The position numbers and the translations under genes are program-made. Source: Anabaena sp. WA102 (GTDB lineage: Bacteria; Cyanobacteriota; Cyanobacteriia; Cyanobacteriales; Nostocaceae). Taken from it: a stretch of DNA of 64,000 nucleotides. The notes under the pieces are model-generated. The model saw only the letters and a list, made by a program, of their open reading frames with translations. It was not told the DNA's origin and did no database searches. How positions within the stretch are numbered: position 1 is the stretch's first letter; every line of letters begins with the position of its first letter. Of the stretch, positions 1 to 8,617 are shown piece by piece. Location of the stretch: the NCBI RefSeq assembly GCF_001277295.1, contig NZ_CP011456.1:2914001-2978000 (forward strand). The letters run 5' to 3'.

Positions 1-102
1 TCTGTTTACTAAGTGCTGAAACTAATATAATACATCTTCCAACACCATTCAAATGTACCAATGTTATAAAATAGATAAAAGCTCAACCCTAACTTTCCAA
101 TC

Positions 103-330
103 ATGAGTCTCCATCCTCTCTTAAAATTTGACATTTCTGAACTCAGCATTGCAGAACGTATCCAACTTGCTGAAGATTTATGGGACAGCATCTTAGAACA
201 GCAAGAGGAATTACCCTTGAGTCCAGCACAACAACAAGAATTAGATCGACGGTTAGAAAATTACAAAAAAAACCCTACAAATGGTTCTAGTTGGGAAGAA
301 GTTAAAAAACGGTTAGGATTCTCCCAATGA
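103..330 (+). CDS. Antitoxin, addiction-module component family
   Basis: A 75-residue protein of the short addiction-module antitoxin type (Unstab_antitox-like). The N-terminal half carries the usual pattern of this family, an 'LSIAERIQLAEDLWDSI' helix, followed by a charged, proline-containing segment that would wrap the toxin. Its stop codon overlaps the start of the next gene (ATGA), typical of translationally coupled antitoxin-toxin pairs. By family knowledge it should neutralise the downstream ParE/RelE-like toxin and repress the shared promoter. No clear operator was identified in the 100 bases upstream. Confidence 0.85.
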   Translation: MSLHPLLKFDISELSIAERIQLAEDLWDSILEQQEELPLSPAQQQELDRRLENYKKNPTNGSSWEEVKKRLGFSQ

Positions 331-626
331 ACTATAACCTAATTATTCAGCCAGAAGCAGAATACGATATCCAAAATGCTTTTGAGTGGTACGAATCTCA
401 AAATCCAGGTTTAGGTTCAGAATTTGTTCGTGCTGTTGATGCTTGTTTGTCTGGAATTGGAAGACAACCTCTTGCTTACCAAGTTACCTACAAACAGGTA
501 AGAAGAGTATTAATTCGCCGATTTCCTTACATAATTCTCTACGTTTTTGACCAAGATACTGTTTTTGTATTTGCTTGCTTCCATGCAAAACGCAATCCAA
601 AACAGTGGTTAGATAGAATTGAATAA
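327..626 (+). CDS. ParE/RelE-family toxin
   Basis: A 99-residue protein with the compact ParE/RelE fold signature: an N-terminal beta strand (NLIIQPEAEYDIQNAF), a helical hairpin containing 'WYESQNPGLG', and a C-terminal sheet with 'YKQVRRVLIRRFPYIILYV' and a final 'VFACFHAKRNP'. The arginine-rich strand followed by FPY is typical of this family. The gene overlaps the upstream antitoxin by four bases. Family members either poison gyrase (ParE) or cleave mRNA (RelE); the sequence alone does not decide which. The gene is full length. Confidence 0.87.
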   Translation: MNYNLIIQPEAEYDIQNAFEWYESQNPGLGSEFVRAVDACLSGIGRQPLAYQVTYKQVRRVLIRRFPYIILYVFDQDTVFVFACFHAKRNPKQWLDRIE

Positions 627-651
627 AACTTCTCTTTCTTGCCAAAGCAAC

Positions 652-987
652 TCAAATCACAGCATATCCCGTATGTTGCCTAACATTTTGCGGGTGAAAA
701 CCTAAAACAATTTTATCTTTAGGAATTCCCGCAGCTTCTAATTCATAAGTAACACCATCTTCTGTATCATCTCTTTGCACCCAGATTTTACCATCAATAA
801 TATCAAGATGCACCAGACAACCATGAATTCTTTTATGATCATGCCAACCAAGAGTTATTAGTAAATAACTATCATTTTCACTATCAAAAACTGTTTTACA
901 TTCAATCACTCCATAGGAATAAGGAATTTGTGTATAAGGTATTAACACTTCTTTAATAATCCGGCGATAATTATCTAAGGTATCCAT
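652..987 (-). CDS. XisI family protein (fdxN-element excision control family)
   Basis: A 111-residue protein matching the XisI family throughout: 'YRRIIKEVLIPY', 'DSENDSYLLITLGWHDHKRIHG', 'HLDIIDGKIWVQRDDTEDG' and the terminal 'GIPKDKIVLGFHPQNVRQHTGYAV'. In Anabaena, XisH and XisI control excision of the fdxN element during heterocyst development, but many cyanobacteria carry numerous copies without such an element. The usual partner xisH is not next to this gene; the upstream neighbour is an HNH nuclease about 180 bases away. I therefore call the family and not a role in excision. Confidence 0.88.
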   Translation of the reverse strand: MDTLDNYRRIIKEVLIPYTQIPYSYGVIECKTVFDSENDSYLLITLGWHDHKRIHGCLVHLDIIDGKIWVQRDDTEDGVTYELEAAGIPKDKIVLGFHPQNVRQHTGYAVI

Positions 988-1026
988 TGGGTAATCCTCT
1001 CAGTATCAGAATTAAAAACAAGCACT

Positions 1027-1120
1027 GTAGGTTGGGTTGAATAAAATGAAACCCAACAAATAAATATCAATAACAGCAATATTGATGTTGGGTTGCGTTC
1101 CTTAACCCAACCTACGAGAT
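1027..1120. repeat. Inverted repeat of the GTAGGTTGGGTT family
   Basis: The left arm begins GTAGGTTGGGTTGAATAAAA and the right arm ends TTAACCCAACCTAC, so the two ends can pair over a spacer of AT-rich sequence. The same arms occur at about 14,185-14,217 and many times at 25,930-26,660. It lies between xisI and the HNH gene and codes for nothing recognisable. Confidence 0.75.
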
Positions 1121-1162
1121 TGGCGATCGCACTTACATATACTTGTTGGCTTTTCGGTGGTT

Positions 1163-2317
1163 TTAAAGGTCTTTAAAGTAATCCATATGTGCATTATATA
1201 TTTGTTCAATTGCAGCTAAGTCAGAATTTTGTAAATTACCTAAATTATGATTTATCAATTCGGGAAGAGTTAATCTCAATCCTTTGTTTAATGATTTAAA
1301 AAGAACAATGCAGATACCATCCCCAAGTTTTTCAATTTGTTCTTTGGTCAAGTATTTGAGTTTTGTACAAACGACCATCCAGTTCATTTTTTTGTTCAGA
1401 TTGAGATTTATAATAACTTCTTCATAGATAGGAAGAATTGTTATTGTAACTCCGCCAGCAATTCCAGAATGCTCTTTGAGTAAGTTATTTGAGTTGGAGA
1501 ATGCTCCCAGGTATCGAACATTGGGTTCTGCATTTCCCTCTTTGAACCAAAGTGCTTTATGTAGCTCCTCCCCATAACCCGAATTTCCTATCTTAGAACC
1601 AAATAGAACATGAGAAATGCCTAACGCGAGTTTAGCCATAAACCGTCTATCATGATATATATACATTGATATATTGTTATTACGCTCTTTACCTTCTCGG
1701 CACTTATTAGTTATATATTGAATCCGTAAATTGTCTATTTCATCAGGATCAGAGAAACCAATAGTCTTGAGATCAGCACCTTCAACTCTAGTACACATAA
1801 TTTTTTTAACTCGACGATCTATAAAAGCATCTTTGAAAGCTAACCAAGATATTAATACATTTTTTTGTGACCTTTCAGAGAACATAAAATATGCTCTAGA
1901 TTGTACTTTTTTTACTGTTCTTGGATTCCCGCCAGAATACCAATACATGCGTTCATCTTTTGGCCTAATCCAATAGATCTGTTCTCCCAGAGGTCCTAGC
2001 CAAGATTCACATATCTCATCTTCTTGCATATTGGGAGGCTTTAAATCTGAGATACCCATACAGATGAGAGGTAGTGCGACTGGTTTTTCTGGGTCAAAAA
2101 ATTTATATGCAGATTCTTTCAGTTCATTGTAAACAAGAAAATCTTTTTCAAATGCTGCATCTACAAACAATCCAAGATTGTTATTACATGTAGAGCATAC
2201 GTCTCTTGTTTTTAGCTCATCGGGTGCCTGTGCACCACCGAGGAACTGAGGAATAACATGTTCTAATGTGAATTGATTATCGGGGAATGGTTTTCTACAG
2301 TAAATGCATGGACGCAT
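1163..2317 (-). CDS. HNH endonuclease domain protein
   Basis: A 384-residue protein. The first 50 residues form an HNH nuclease module: 'CIYCRKPF' and 'CSTCNNNLG' supply two CxxC zinc knuckles, and 'FTLEHVIPQFLGG' supplies the EH(V/I)IP catalytic strand with the key histidine. The remaining 330 residues match no family I recognise and contain no membrane segment. Stand-alone HNH proteins with long variable C-terminal regions are often accessory or defence-associated nucleases, which would fit the neighbouring toxin-antitoxin and xisI genes, but that role is inference. The ATG start is followed almost at once by the first zinc knuckle, as is normal for this group. Confidence 0.75.
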   Translation of the reverse strand: MRPCIYCRKPFPDNQFTLEHVIPQFLGGAQAPDELKTRDVCSTCNNNLGLFVDAAFEKDFLVYNELKESAYKFFDPEKPVALPLICMGISDLKPPNMQEDEICESWLGPLGEQIYWIRPKDERMYWYSGGNPRTVKKVQSRAYFMFSERSQKNVLISWLAFKDAFIDRRVKKIMCTRVEGADLKTIGFSDPDEIDNLRIQYITNKCREGKERNNNISMYIYHDRRFMAKLALGISHVLFGSKIGNSGYGEELHKALWFKEGNAEPNVRYLGAFSNSNNLLKEHSGIAGGVTITILPIYEEVIINLNLNKKMNWMVVCTKLKYLTKEQIEKLGDGICIVLFKSLNKGLRLTLPELINHNLGNLQNSDLAAIEQIYNAHMDYFKDL

Positions 2318-2555
2318 CGTTTGACCTCCAATAAATTAATAAACCTAGCTATGTACTGAATAACTTTATGTGTTTTACCCGCAACTGCGGTTTAATTCTC
2401 ATATTAATGGCACACTATCACAGATTATTGTACAAAGTCTTTCCCCAATAAACAACATGAACCCCCACAGAATTCAGGAGTTCAAACGCAAATTCCCCAA
2501 TCCCCACACCTGTAAATGCTAAAATCAATGACTTGATTCCTTAAAGAGAACAATT

Positions 2556-4016
2556 ATGGCATCCATCCGCGAGTTGCACGAACAGATAATTAGTAAAGAA
2601 CGTTCTGCCGTTGAAATTACCCAAGAAGCATTAAATCGGATTCAAGAGTTAGAACCCAAACTGCACAGTTTCCTCACAGTCACGACAGAACAAGCCTTAA
2701 AACAAGCTCAAGCTGTAGATGCAAAAGTCGCTGCTGGAGAAGAAATTGGCATCTTAGCGGGGATTCCCATCGGGATTAAAGACAATTTGTGTACCAAGGG
2801 GATAGTCACCACCTGCGCTTCCCGGATTTTGGAAAATTTTATCCCCCCTTACGAATCCACCGTCACCCAAAAACTAGCTGACGCTGGGGGTGTGATGGTA
2901 GGTAAAACCAACTTAGATGAGTTTGCAATGGGGAGTTCCACAGAAAACTCCGCTTACCAAGTTACCGCTAATCCTTGGGATTTATCCCGTGTTCCTGGTG
3001 GTTCTTCCGGTGGTTCAGCAGCAGCCGTAGCAGCCGATGAATGTGTGGTTTCCCTGGGTTCGGATACGGGGGGTTCAATTCGGCAACCGGCTTCCTTCTG
3101 CGGTGTTGTGGGCATGAAACCGACTTATGGGTTAGTTTCCCGCTATGGTTTAGTGGCTTATGCTTCGTCTCTAGATCAAATTGGACCATTTGGACGGAGT
3201 GTGGAAGATGCGGCTATATTATTGAGTGCGATCGCTGGCTATGATCCGCAAGACTCTACCAGTCTCAAAATCAAAGTTCCTGACTATGCAGCTAGTTTAA
3301 AACCGGATCTCAAACTTCGGAAAAAACTTAGAATTGGTGTCATTACAGAAACCTTTGGTGAAGGGTTGGATTCAGAAGTACAAGCCGCTGTCACCAAAGC
3401 CATTGAACAACTTCAAGAACTAGGTGCGGAAATTCATCCGATTTCCTGTCCCAGTTTCCGCTATGGTTTACCAACTTACTACATTATCGCCCCTTCAGAA
3501 GCATCAGCTAACTTGGCGCGTTACGATGGCGTTAAATATGGTTTGCGTTCCCCTGATGCAGACAATCTTTTATCAATGTATACCCGAACTCGTTCTCAGG
3601 GATTTGGGGCGGAAGTCAAACGCCGGATTATGATTGGTACTTATGCCCTTTCCGCTGGTTATTATGATGCTTACTATTTGAAAGCCCAAAAAGTCCGCAC
3701 TCTCATTAAAAAAGATTTTGAAAAAGCTTTTCAATCAGTAGATGTGTTAATTTCTCCAACTGCACCAACTACCGCATTTCGAGCCGGAGAAAAAACTACC
3801 GATCCTTTGAGTATGTATTTAAATGATTTAATGACTATTCCTGCTAATTTAGCTGGTTTACCAGGAATCAGTTTACCTTGCGGTTTTGATAGTAAAGGTC
3901 TACCAATTGGACTACAAATAGTTGGTAAAGTGTTAGGAGAAGAGCAACTTTTCCAAGTAGCTTATGCCTATGAACAATCAACTAATTGGCATTTACAAAA
4001 ACCCAAAATTGCTTAG
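2556..4016 (+). CDS. gatA: Glu-tRNA(Gln)/Asp-tRNA(Asn) amidotransferase subunit A
   Basis: A full-length 486-residue GatA, which releases ammonia from glutamine or asparagine so that GatB can convert misacylated Glu-tRNA(Gln) to Gln-tRNA(Gln). Cytoplasmic, part of GatCAB. The amidase-signature triad is visible: the lysine in 'GIPIGIKDNLC', the cis-serine in 'GGSSGGSAAAVA' and the nucleophilic serine in 'GSDTGGSIRQP'. The start ATG has a purine-rich AAAGAGA about eight bases upstream. gatB and gatC are not in the window, as is common in cyanobacteria. Oddly, the TAG stop overlaps the left terminus (AGAGG) of a MITE-like repeat, so the insertion touches or supplies the stop codon. Confidence 0.97.
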   Translation: MASIRELHEQIISKERSAVEITQEALNRIQELEPKLHSFLTVTTEQALKQAQAVDAKVAAGEEIGILAGIPIGIKDNLCTKGIVTTCASRILENFIPPYESTVTQKLADAGGVMVGKTNLDEFAMGSSTENSAYQVTANPWDLSRVPGGSSGGSAAAVAADECVVSLGSDTGGSIRQPASFCGVVGMKPTYGLVSRYGLVAYASSLDQIGPFGRSVEDAAILLSAIAGYDPQDSTSLKIKVPDYAASLKPDLKLRKKLRIGVITETFGEGLDSEVQAAVTKAIEQLQELGAEIHPISCPSFRYGLPTYYIIAPSEASANLARYDGVKYGLRSPDADNLLSMYTRTRSQGFGAEVKRRIMIGTYALSAGYYDAYYLKAQKVRTLIKKDFEKAFQSVDVLISPTAPTTAFRAGEKTTDPLSMYLNDLMTIPANLAGLPGISLPCGFDSKGLPIGLQIVGKVLGEEQLFQVAYAYEQSTNWHLQKPKIA

Positions 4017-4159
4017 AGGATGGTTGAAAAGTATCAGAATTAATCGAGATCCCCCCAACCCCCCTTACAAAGGGGGGCTAAATTCCTCAAAGTCCCCCTT
4101 TTTAAGGGGGATTTAGGGGGATCTAAAAATATTTGATACACCATGAGGGACCACCCTCT
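4015..4159. mobile_element. MITE-like element, AGAGGATG-type termini, decayed copy
   Basis: It begins AGAGGATGGTTGAAAAGTAT and contains G- and C-run hairpins (the blocks around 4,050-4,125 pair as GGGGGAT with ATCCCCC). The right end has decayed to ACCACCCTCT. The interior, read on the other strand, matches the element at 23,837-24,001, including the shared block ATTTGATACACCATGAGGGA. It has no coding capacity. Its left terminus overlaps the gatA stop codon. Confidence 0.7.
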
Positions 4160-4169
4160 TAGTTTCTCA

Positions 4170-4275
4170 CTCGCGGGGGTTTACGCCGTAAACCCCTACT
4201 ACAGAGGTTTTACAATTATAGTGCATTGTAGCCCCCTCATCGCTTGCGGGGAGGGGGTTGGGGGTGGGGTTCTTG
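4170..4275. repeat. Two palindromic repeats
   Basis: The first (about 4,172-4,200) pairs GGGGGTTTACG with CGTAAACCCC. The second (about 4,229-4,272) is a G-run and C-run repeat centred on 'CTCATCGCTTGCGGGGAGGG'. The second recurs almost unchanged at 42,418-42,465, where it lies inside a kinase reading frame. Confidence 0.65.
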
Positions 4276-4289
4276 TACTTCATAATAAA

Positions 4290-5510
4290 CTATTCAACAA
4301 AGAACTTTTCCAGACAGCGGACAAACATTTCCACACCCATTGGTAAAGCTGTTTCATCAAAATCAAATTGGGGATGATGATGAGGGTAATCTAATTTTTT
4401 CTCTGGATTTGCAGAACCAAGAAAAAAGTAACAACCGGGAACTTCTTGCAGAAAAAATGACATATCTTCTCCACCCATTGTTTGACATTCGGGAACGATA
4501 CCAATGGGGGTTTCTATGACTGCTTCTGCGACTGAACGCACTAATTCAGCAATTCCCGTATCATTGATAACTGGTGGATAAAGATGAATATAATCTAAGT
4601 CATAACTTGCACCGTAACTTTGGCAAATTCCCGCAATAATTTGTTGAATGCGTTCTTTAAAAAAACCTGCCAAATCAGGATTAAAATATCTCACTGTTCC
4701 CCCCATTCTCGCGGTATCAGCAATCACATTAACTGCTGTGCCGGCGTGGAGTTCTCCCACTGTCACTACAGCCGAATCAATGGGGTTCACATTACGGGAA
4801 ACTATTGTTTGTAAAGCATTGACTATTTGCGCTGCTACCACCACAGAATCCACTGTTTGATGAGGAATTGCCCCATGTCCACCTTTACCGAAAATGGTGC
4901 AACGGAACAATTCGACAGCAGCCATTAATGCCCCAGCCCGGACTCCTACAGTTCCCAATGGCAGATTATTCCATAAGTGTAAACCGATAATGGCATCAAC
5001 ATCAGGGTTTTTAAGTACACCTGCTGCAATCATCGGTTTTGCTCCACCGGGACCTTCCTCTGCGGGTTGGAAGATAATTTTGACAGTACCGCTAAAGTCT
5101 TTTCGGTGTTGATTGAGGTAATAGGCTGTACCGAGAGCGATCGCTGTATGTCCATCATGTCCACAAGCGTGCATGACTCCATCATGTTGAGAACAATAGG
5201 GAACTTGATTCTGTTCTTGAATAGGTAAAGCGTCCATATCCGCCCGAATTGCTAACACTTTGCCATTCCCAGGTTTTTCACCTTTAATAATAGCGACAAT
5301 TCCCGTTTGAGCAATTCCGGCTTGATGGACAATTCCCCAATTTTGCAATTTTTGGGCAATAAATTCGGCGGTAATTTTTTCCTGAAAACCTAATTCTGGT
5401 TTTTGGTGGATCTGTCTTCTCCACTCCACTAATTGTGGTTGTAAAGCCCGAATTTCTAACCGGACATTTTTGAGATTTACTGTTGAAGCCAGAGGAAATG
5501 TAGAAACCAT
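4290..5510 (-). CDS. M20-family amidohydrolase (N-acyl amino acid / hippurate hydrolase type)
   Basis: About 406 residues from the ATG at 5,510; a TTG three codons upstream also lies in frame. The M20D metallopeptidase motifs are present in order: 'LAIRADMDALPI', the metal-binding 'MHACGHDGHTAIALG', 'FQPAEEGPGGAKPMI' with the catalytic glutamates, and near the end 'YPHHHPQFDFDE'. Members hydrolyse N-acyl amino acids, hippurate or auxin conjugates using two metal ions; the substrate cannot be told from sequence. The protein is cytoplasmic by the absence of a signal peptide. It lies upstream of bioD on the same strand, about 70 bases away, with no functional link evident. Confidence 0.92.
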   Translation of the reverse strand: MVSTFPLASTVNLKNVRLEIRALQPQLVEWRRQIHQKPELGFQEKITAEFIAQKLQNWGIVHQAGIAQTGIVAIIKGEKPGNGKVLAIRADMDALPIQEQNQVPYCSQHDGVMHACGHDGHTAIALGTAYYLNQHRKDFSGTVKIIFQPAEEGPGGAKPMIAAGVLKNPDVDAIIGLHLWNNLPLGTVGVRAGALMAAVELFRCTIFGKGGHGAIPHQTVDSVVVAAQIVNALQTIVSRNVNPIDSAVVTVGELHAGTAVNVIADTARMGGTVRYFNPDLAGFFKERIQQIIAGICQSYGASYDLDYIHLYPPVINDTGIAELVRSVAEAVIETPIGIVPECQTMGGEDMSFFLQEVPGCYFFLGSANPEKKLDYPHHHPQFDFDETALPMGVEMFVRCLEKFFVE

Positions 5511-5580
5511 ATTTATCAATTAAAAATTAGTGATTAGATTTATATTTCTTCCCTGTTCCCTGTTCCCTATTCCCTGTTCT

Positions 5581-6264
5581 CTATTCCCTACAATATATTT
5601 CCCAGTCCAAAGCCGCAGCCACTTCGGCAAGTTTTTCCAAATCTCTAGGATTTTCTAGGTAGGGAACACAACCTAAAACGGGAATATTTGTTAATGATCG
5701 AATTAAATCTGGTGGCGTTAAATCAGCAATTTCTGACTCGGTGCGAGGTTGGGTACAATTGAGAATAATCCCCCGCAGATTGATTTTAGTTTGCCTAGCT
5801 AATGCTACATTAGCCACAGCACTAGCGATCGCCCCCAATCTTACCGGCACAACCAAAATAGTTTTCAATCGCCATTCACCCGCCAAATCAGCCACAGTCA
5901 ACTCATTGGTAACTGGTGAACCTAAACCCCCCAAAGATTCCACCAACACAAAATCACGCTGTTTTTGTAAAGATAACAAAGTTCGCCAAGCGATCGCCAA
6001 ATCAACTTGACGATTTTCCTTCGCAGCCGCAATTGGAGGTGCTAAAGGCGCTTGAAAATACAAAGGTGTAATTTCCTCCGCCGACTGTTCCAAATTAAAC
6101 AGACTTTGGTACAGTTCCCTATCACCCACCCCCGATTGAATTGGCTTCATCATTCCCAAACTGCGCTGAGGATAATATTTTTGCCAATAAGCCGCTAAAG
6201 CTGCCGTCACCACAGTTTTACCAGCATCCGTATCAGTTCCCGTAATCAATAAAGTATTCAACAA
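5581..6264 (-). CDS. bioD: Dethiobiotin synthase
   Basis: A 227-residue ATP-dependent carboxylase that closes the ureido ring of dethiobiotin in biotin synthesis. The P-loop 'GTDTDAGKTVVT' lies at residues 9-20, the substrate lysine in 'MMKPIQSG' and the second motif in 'VESLGGLGSPV'. The length fits the family. The start is TTG: no in-frame ATG precedes the P-loop, and a GGAAAA stretch lies just upstream as a plausible ribosome-binding site. Other bio genes are not adjacent. It stands between the amidohydrolase and a kinase on the same strand. Confidence 0.93.
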   Translation of the reverse strand: MLNTLLITGTDTDAGKTVVTAALAAYWQKYYPQRSLGMMKPIQSGVGDRELYQSLFNLEQSAEEITPLYFQAPLAPPIAAAKENRQVDLAIAWRTLLSLQKQRDFVLVESLGGLGSPVTNELTVADLAGEWRLKTILVVPVRLGAIASAVANVALARQTKINLRGIILNCTQPRTESEIADLTPPDLIRSLTNIPVLGCVPYLENPRDLEKLAEVAAALDWEIYCRE

Positions 6265-6315
6265 CGTTTTCCGTTAAAAATGACAACTTAATTTGCTTCC
6301 TTTCCTAATTTAGCC

Positions 6316-7992
6316 CTAATTAGTCCCATTAAAACCTGGCGTTGGTGTTTCCGTTGGCGTTGGTGTTTCCGTCGGCGTTGGCGTTTCCGTTGGAGTTGGC
6401 GTTTCCGTCGGCGTTGGTGTTTCCGTCGGGGTTGGTGTTTCCGTTGGCGTTGGTGTTTCCGTTGGCGTTGGTGTTTCCGTCGGGGTTGGTGTTTCCGTTG
6501 GCGTTGGTGTTGGCGTTTCTAAAGCCACATTCAAACTATAATTAACCTCTGCCACACCCCCGGACAAACCTAATTGAATAATATATTTGCCATCATTCGC
6601 TAATATTCCCTCATAAGATGTAGATTGTTGATCTTGAGTATTCACGACTTCACCATCAGCAGTTAAAATCGTCAGAATAACACCACTGTTCTCATTTACA
6701 GATACAACTAACTTTTCCCCACTCTTACCTTGCAAACTATATTGAACTAATTCATTTTCCCGCAGTGTTCCCTCAACTCTCGCCATATTAGACCTGTCTA
6801 ATTTCAGCCGTTGGCGATTAATCACAGGTTCGCTATTAATCGGTGTTGGAGTTGGTGTTAATGTCATCCCACTAGGAATAACTGGAGAAGGAAAAGATTG
6901 TGGAGTTGTAGTCGTTTCTCCCAATGGACGCGGCTTACCTTTCAGTGAAGTTACCAGAGTCCAAGAACCAAAACCTGCTAAAATAATCACAATACAGCCA
7001 ATACCCCCCAACGCCCAACCATTATCCAAAATAGAGCTACTTTGCCCAGAATCTACTGAAGGTTGCGGCTTTTCAGATGCTTTCGATATAGGTTCAGGAC
7101 GGTGACCAATAGCAATAGTTTGTAAAGAAGATAAATTAGCTGGAGGTTGACTACTATAGCCTATGTTCAGCAGTGCCTGAGTCACATCAGCCGCACTTTG
7201 ATAGCGTTCCCCCGGTAGATAACTCAACATTCGCTGTAAAACCTGAGCAAATTCTGGTTTCACCGTTGCCCATTTTTGCCAATTCCAGGTTAGTTGCTGC
7301 TCATCAAATAAATCTGCGGGTTCTTTCCCAGTCAATAAAACTATAGAAGTCACAGCTAACGCATACAAATCACTACTAGGATATGCCCTGCCCGTCTGCA
7401 TTTGTTCGCTAGGCGCATAACCTAACTTACCTACAGTTGTTACTGATGTAGCACTTGATGATTGTAATTTTGTGGCTAACTCCTTAACCACTCCAAAATC
7501 AATTAACACAGGCAGAAAATCATTTTCCCGTAAAATTATATTTTCTGGAGATATATCTCGATGAATAATTCCCTTTCCATGAATATAACTAAGAACAGGT
7601 AATAAAGTTCTTAATAAATGCAGTACATCGGCCTCATTAAAGGTTTTTCCCAGGTCTTGACGTTCTTTGAGCAAATTGCGGTAAGTCTTACCAGCCACAA
7701 AATCCTGTACCAAAAATAACTTTTCGTTTTGGGCAAATTTTTCTCGAAATTTGGGGATTTGCGAATGTTCAATTTGATACAATGTTGCAGCTTCTCGTTC
7801 AAATAACTCCTGTGCTTTTTGCCCATGGGATGTTTCTGTGATTGGGGCAATTAATTCTTTCAGAACACAAAGTTCATTAAAGCGTCTTTGGTCTTCTGCT
7901 AGATAGGTTCTACCAAATCCCCCCTGTCCAATAATGTGAATTATGTGGTAACGATTTTGTAGGATAGTACCAACTGTAATCGGTGATTGCAT
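6316..7992 (-). CDS. Transmembrane Ser/Thr protein kinase with PPC-like domain and tandem-repeat tail
   Basis: A 558-residue kinase. The kinase domain (about 12-270) has the glycine loop 'IGQGGFGRTYLAE', Lys45, the HRD motif at 144-146 within 'IIHRDISPENIIL', and DFG at 165-167. One membrane helix follows at about 325-347. The outer part (about 390-495) resembles a bacterial pre-peptidase C-terminal (PPC) beta domain ('LRENELVQYSLQGKSGEKLVV'). The tail, about 500-552, is nine copies of a six-residue Pro-Thr-Glu repeat encoded by an 18-base tandem repeat. The architecture suggests sensing outside the membrane and signalling inside. The exact repeat number probably varies between strains. Confidence 0.93.
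   Translation of the reverse strand: MQSPITVGTILQNRYHIIHIIGQGGFGRTYLAEDQRRFNELCVLKELIAPITETSHGQKAQELFEREAATLYQIEHSQIPKFREKFAQNEKLFLVQDFVAGKTYRNLLKERQDLGKTFNEADVLHLLRTLLPVLSYIHGKGIIHRDISPENIILRENDFLPVLIDFGVVKELATKLQSSSATSVTTVGKLGYAPSEQMQTGRAYPSSDLYALAVTSIVLLTGKEPADLFDEQQLTWNWQKWATVKPEFAQVLQRMLSYLPGERYQSAADVTQALLNIGYSSQPPANLSSLQTIAIGHRPEPISKASEKPQPSVDSGQSSSILDNGWALGGIGCIVIILAGFGSWTLVTSLKGKPRPLGETTTTPQSFPSPVIPSGMTLTPTPTPINSEPVINRQRLKLDRSNMARVEGTLRENELVQYSLQGKSGEKLVVSVNENSGVILTILTADGEVVNTQDQQSTSYEGILANDGKYIIQLGLSGGVAEVNYSLNVALETPTPTPTETPTPTETPTPTETPTPTETPTPTETPTPTETPTPTETPTPTETPTPTETPTPGFNGTN
6338..6512 (-). repeat. 18-bp coding tandem repeat (PTPTET)
   Basis: About nine near-identical 18-base units, reading GGCGTTGGTGTTTCCGTT on the + strand with third-position variants (GTT/GTC, GGC/GGG/GGA). 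They encode a threonine- and proline-rich stalk at the C-terminus of the kinase. Silent variation between units shows it is not a very recent expansion. Confidence 0.9.
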
Positions 7993-8617
7993 GATCTATT
8001 AATTGAATATAATAGCAACTGAGCTAGAACTTAGTAAAAGCATCATCCATCCACAACGTGACACAATATGTCTCAATTGTAGCTTCCGTAATTTTCCTCA
8101 GTCACCCCGCCTGCAAGGAAGTGTATACTGGAAATAAGTCTTGCATTATTCTATTCTTACGTTCTGCCTTAAGTCAGGATGTGTTCAATATGGTAGCGTT
8201 TTTATACAGGTTGATTACCTTTCCTGTCTATTGAGAAGATGATAACATCAAATATAATCAACTTATCACTGGGGGATAAATCCCCTCTTACAGCTTTCAT
8301 CCCCGACTTACAAGACATTGATACCTAAAAATTTTGGGGATTTTTAGGGATCAATTCCGGGGTTTTGAGCCTATCTTCTTATAAATCAAGCGGTTTAGTT
8401 CACGGCAAATTTTTCCAGGTCTGGGGATTTATTAAAATTAATATTTAATCTTCAGTTAACTGGGTTATTAATTGGTAATAAGTATCATAAAATAATTGTT
8501 TGCACGTTTGGTGCTATTTAATCATAGGTGTTGTAACACCCCAGAGCTAACTGGAAGATCAATATTATTTGTTTACTCAATTTCGGCGAAATTTGCTCAA
8601 TCTCTGATGATATTTCT
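7993..8617. other. Divergent intergenic region between kinase and prs
   Basis: This 625-base gap separates divergently transcribed genes and so should contain both promoters. Visible features are a short palindrome GGTGTTGTAACACC at about 8,527-8,540 and a small hairpin around 'GGGGGATAAATCCCC' at about 8,271. No open reading frame or known RNA was recognised. The prs leader would be long if transcription starts in the upstream half. Confidence 0.5.

Noticed and set aside
1..102. A short gene on the - strand at the left edge
   Set aside because: The frame runs antiparallel through the antitoxin start and has no family resemblance.
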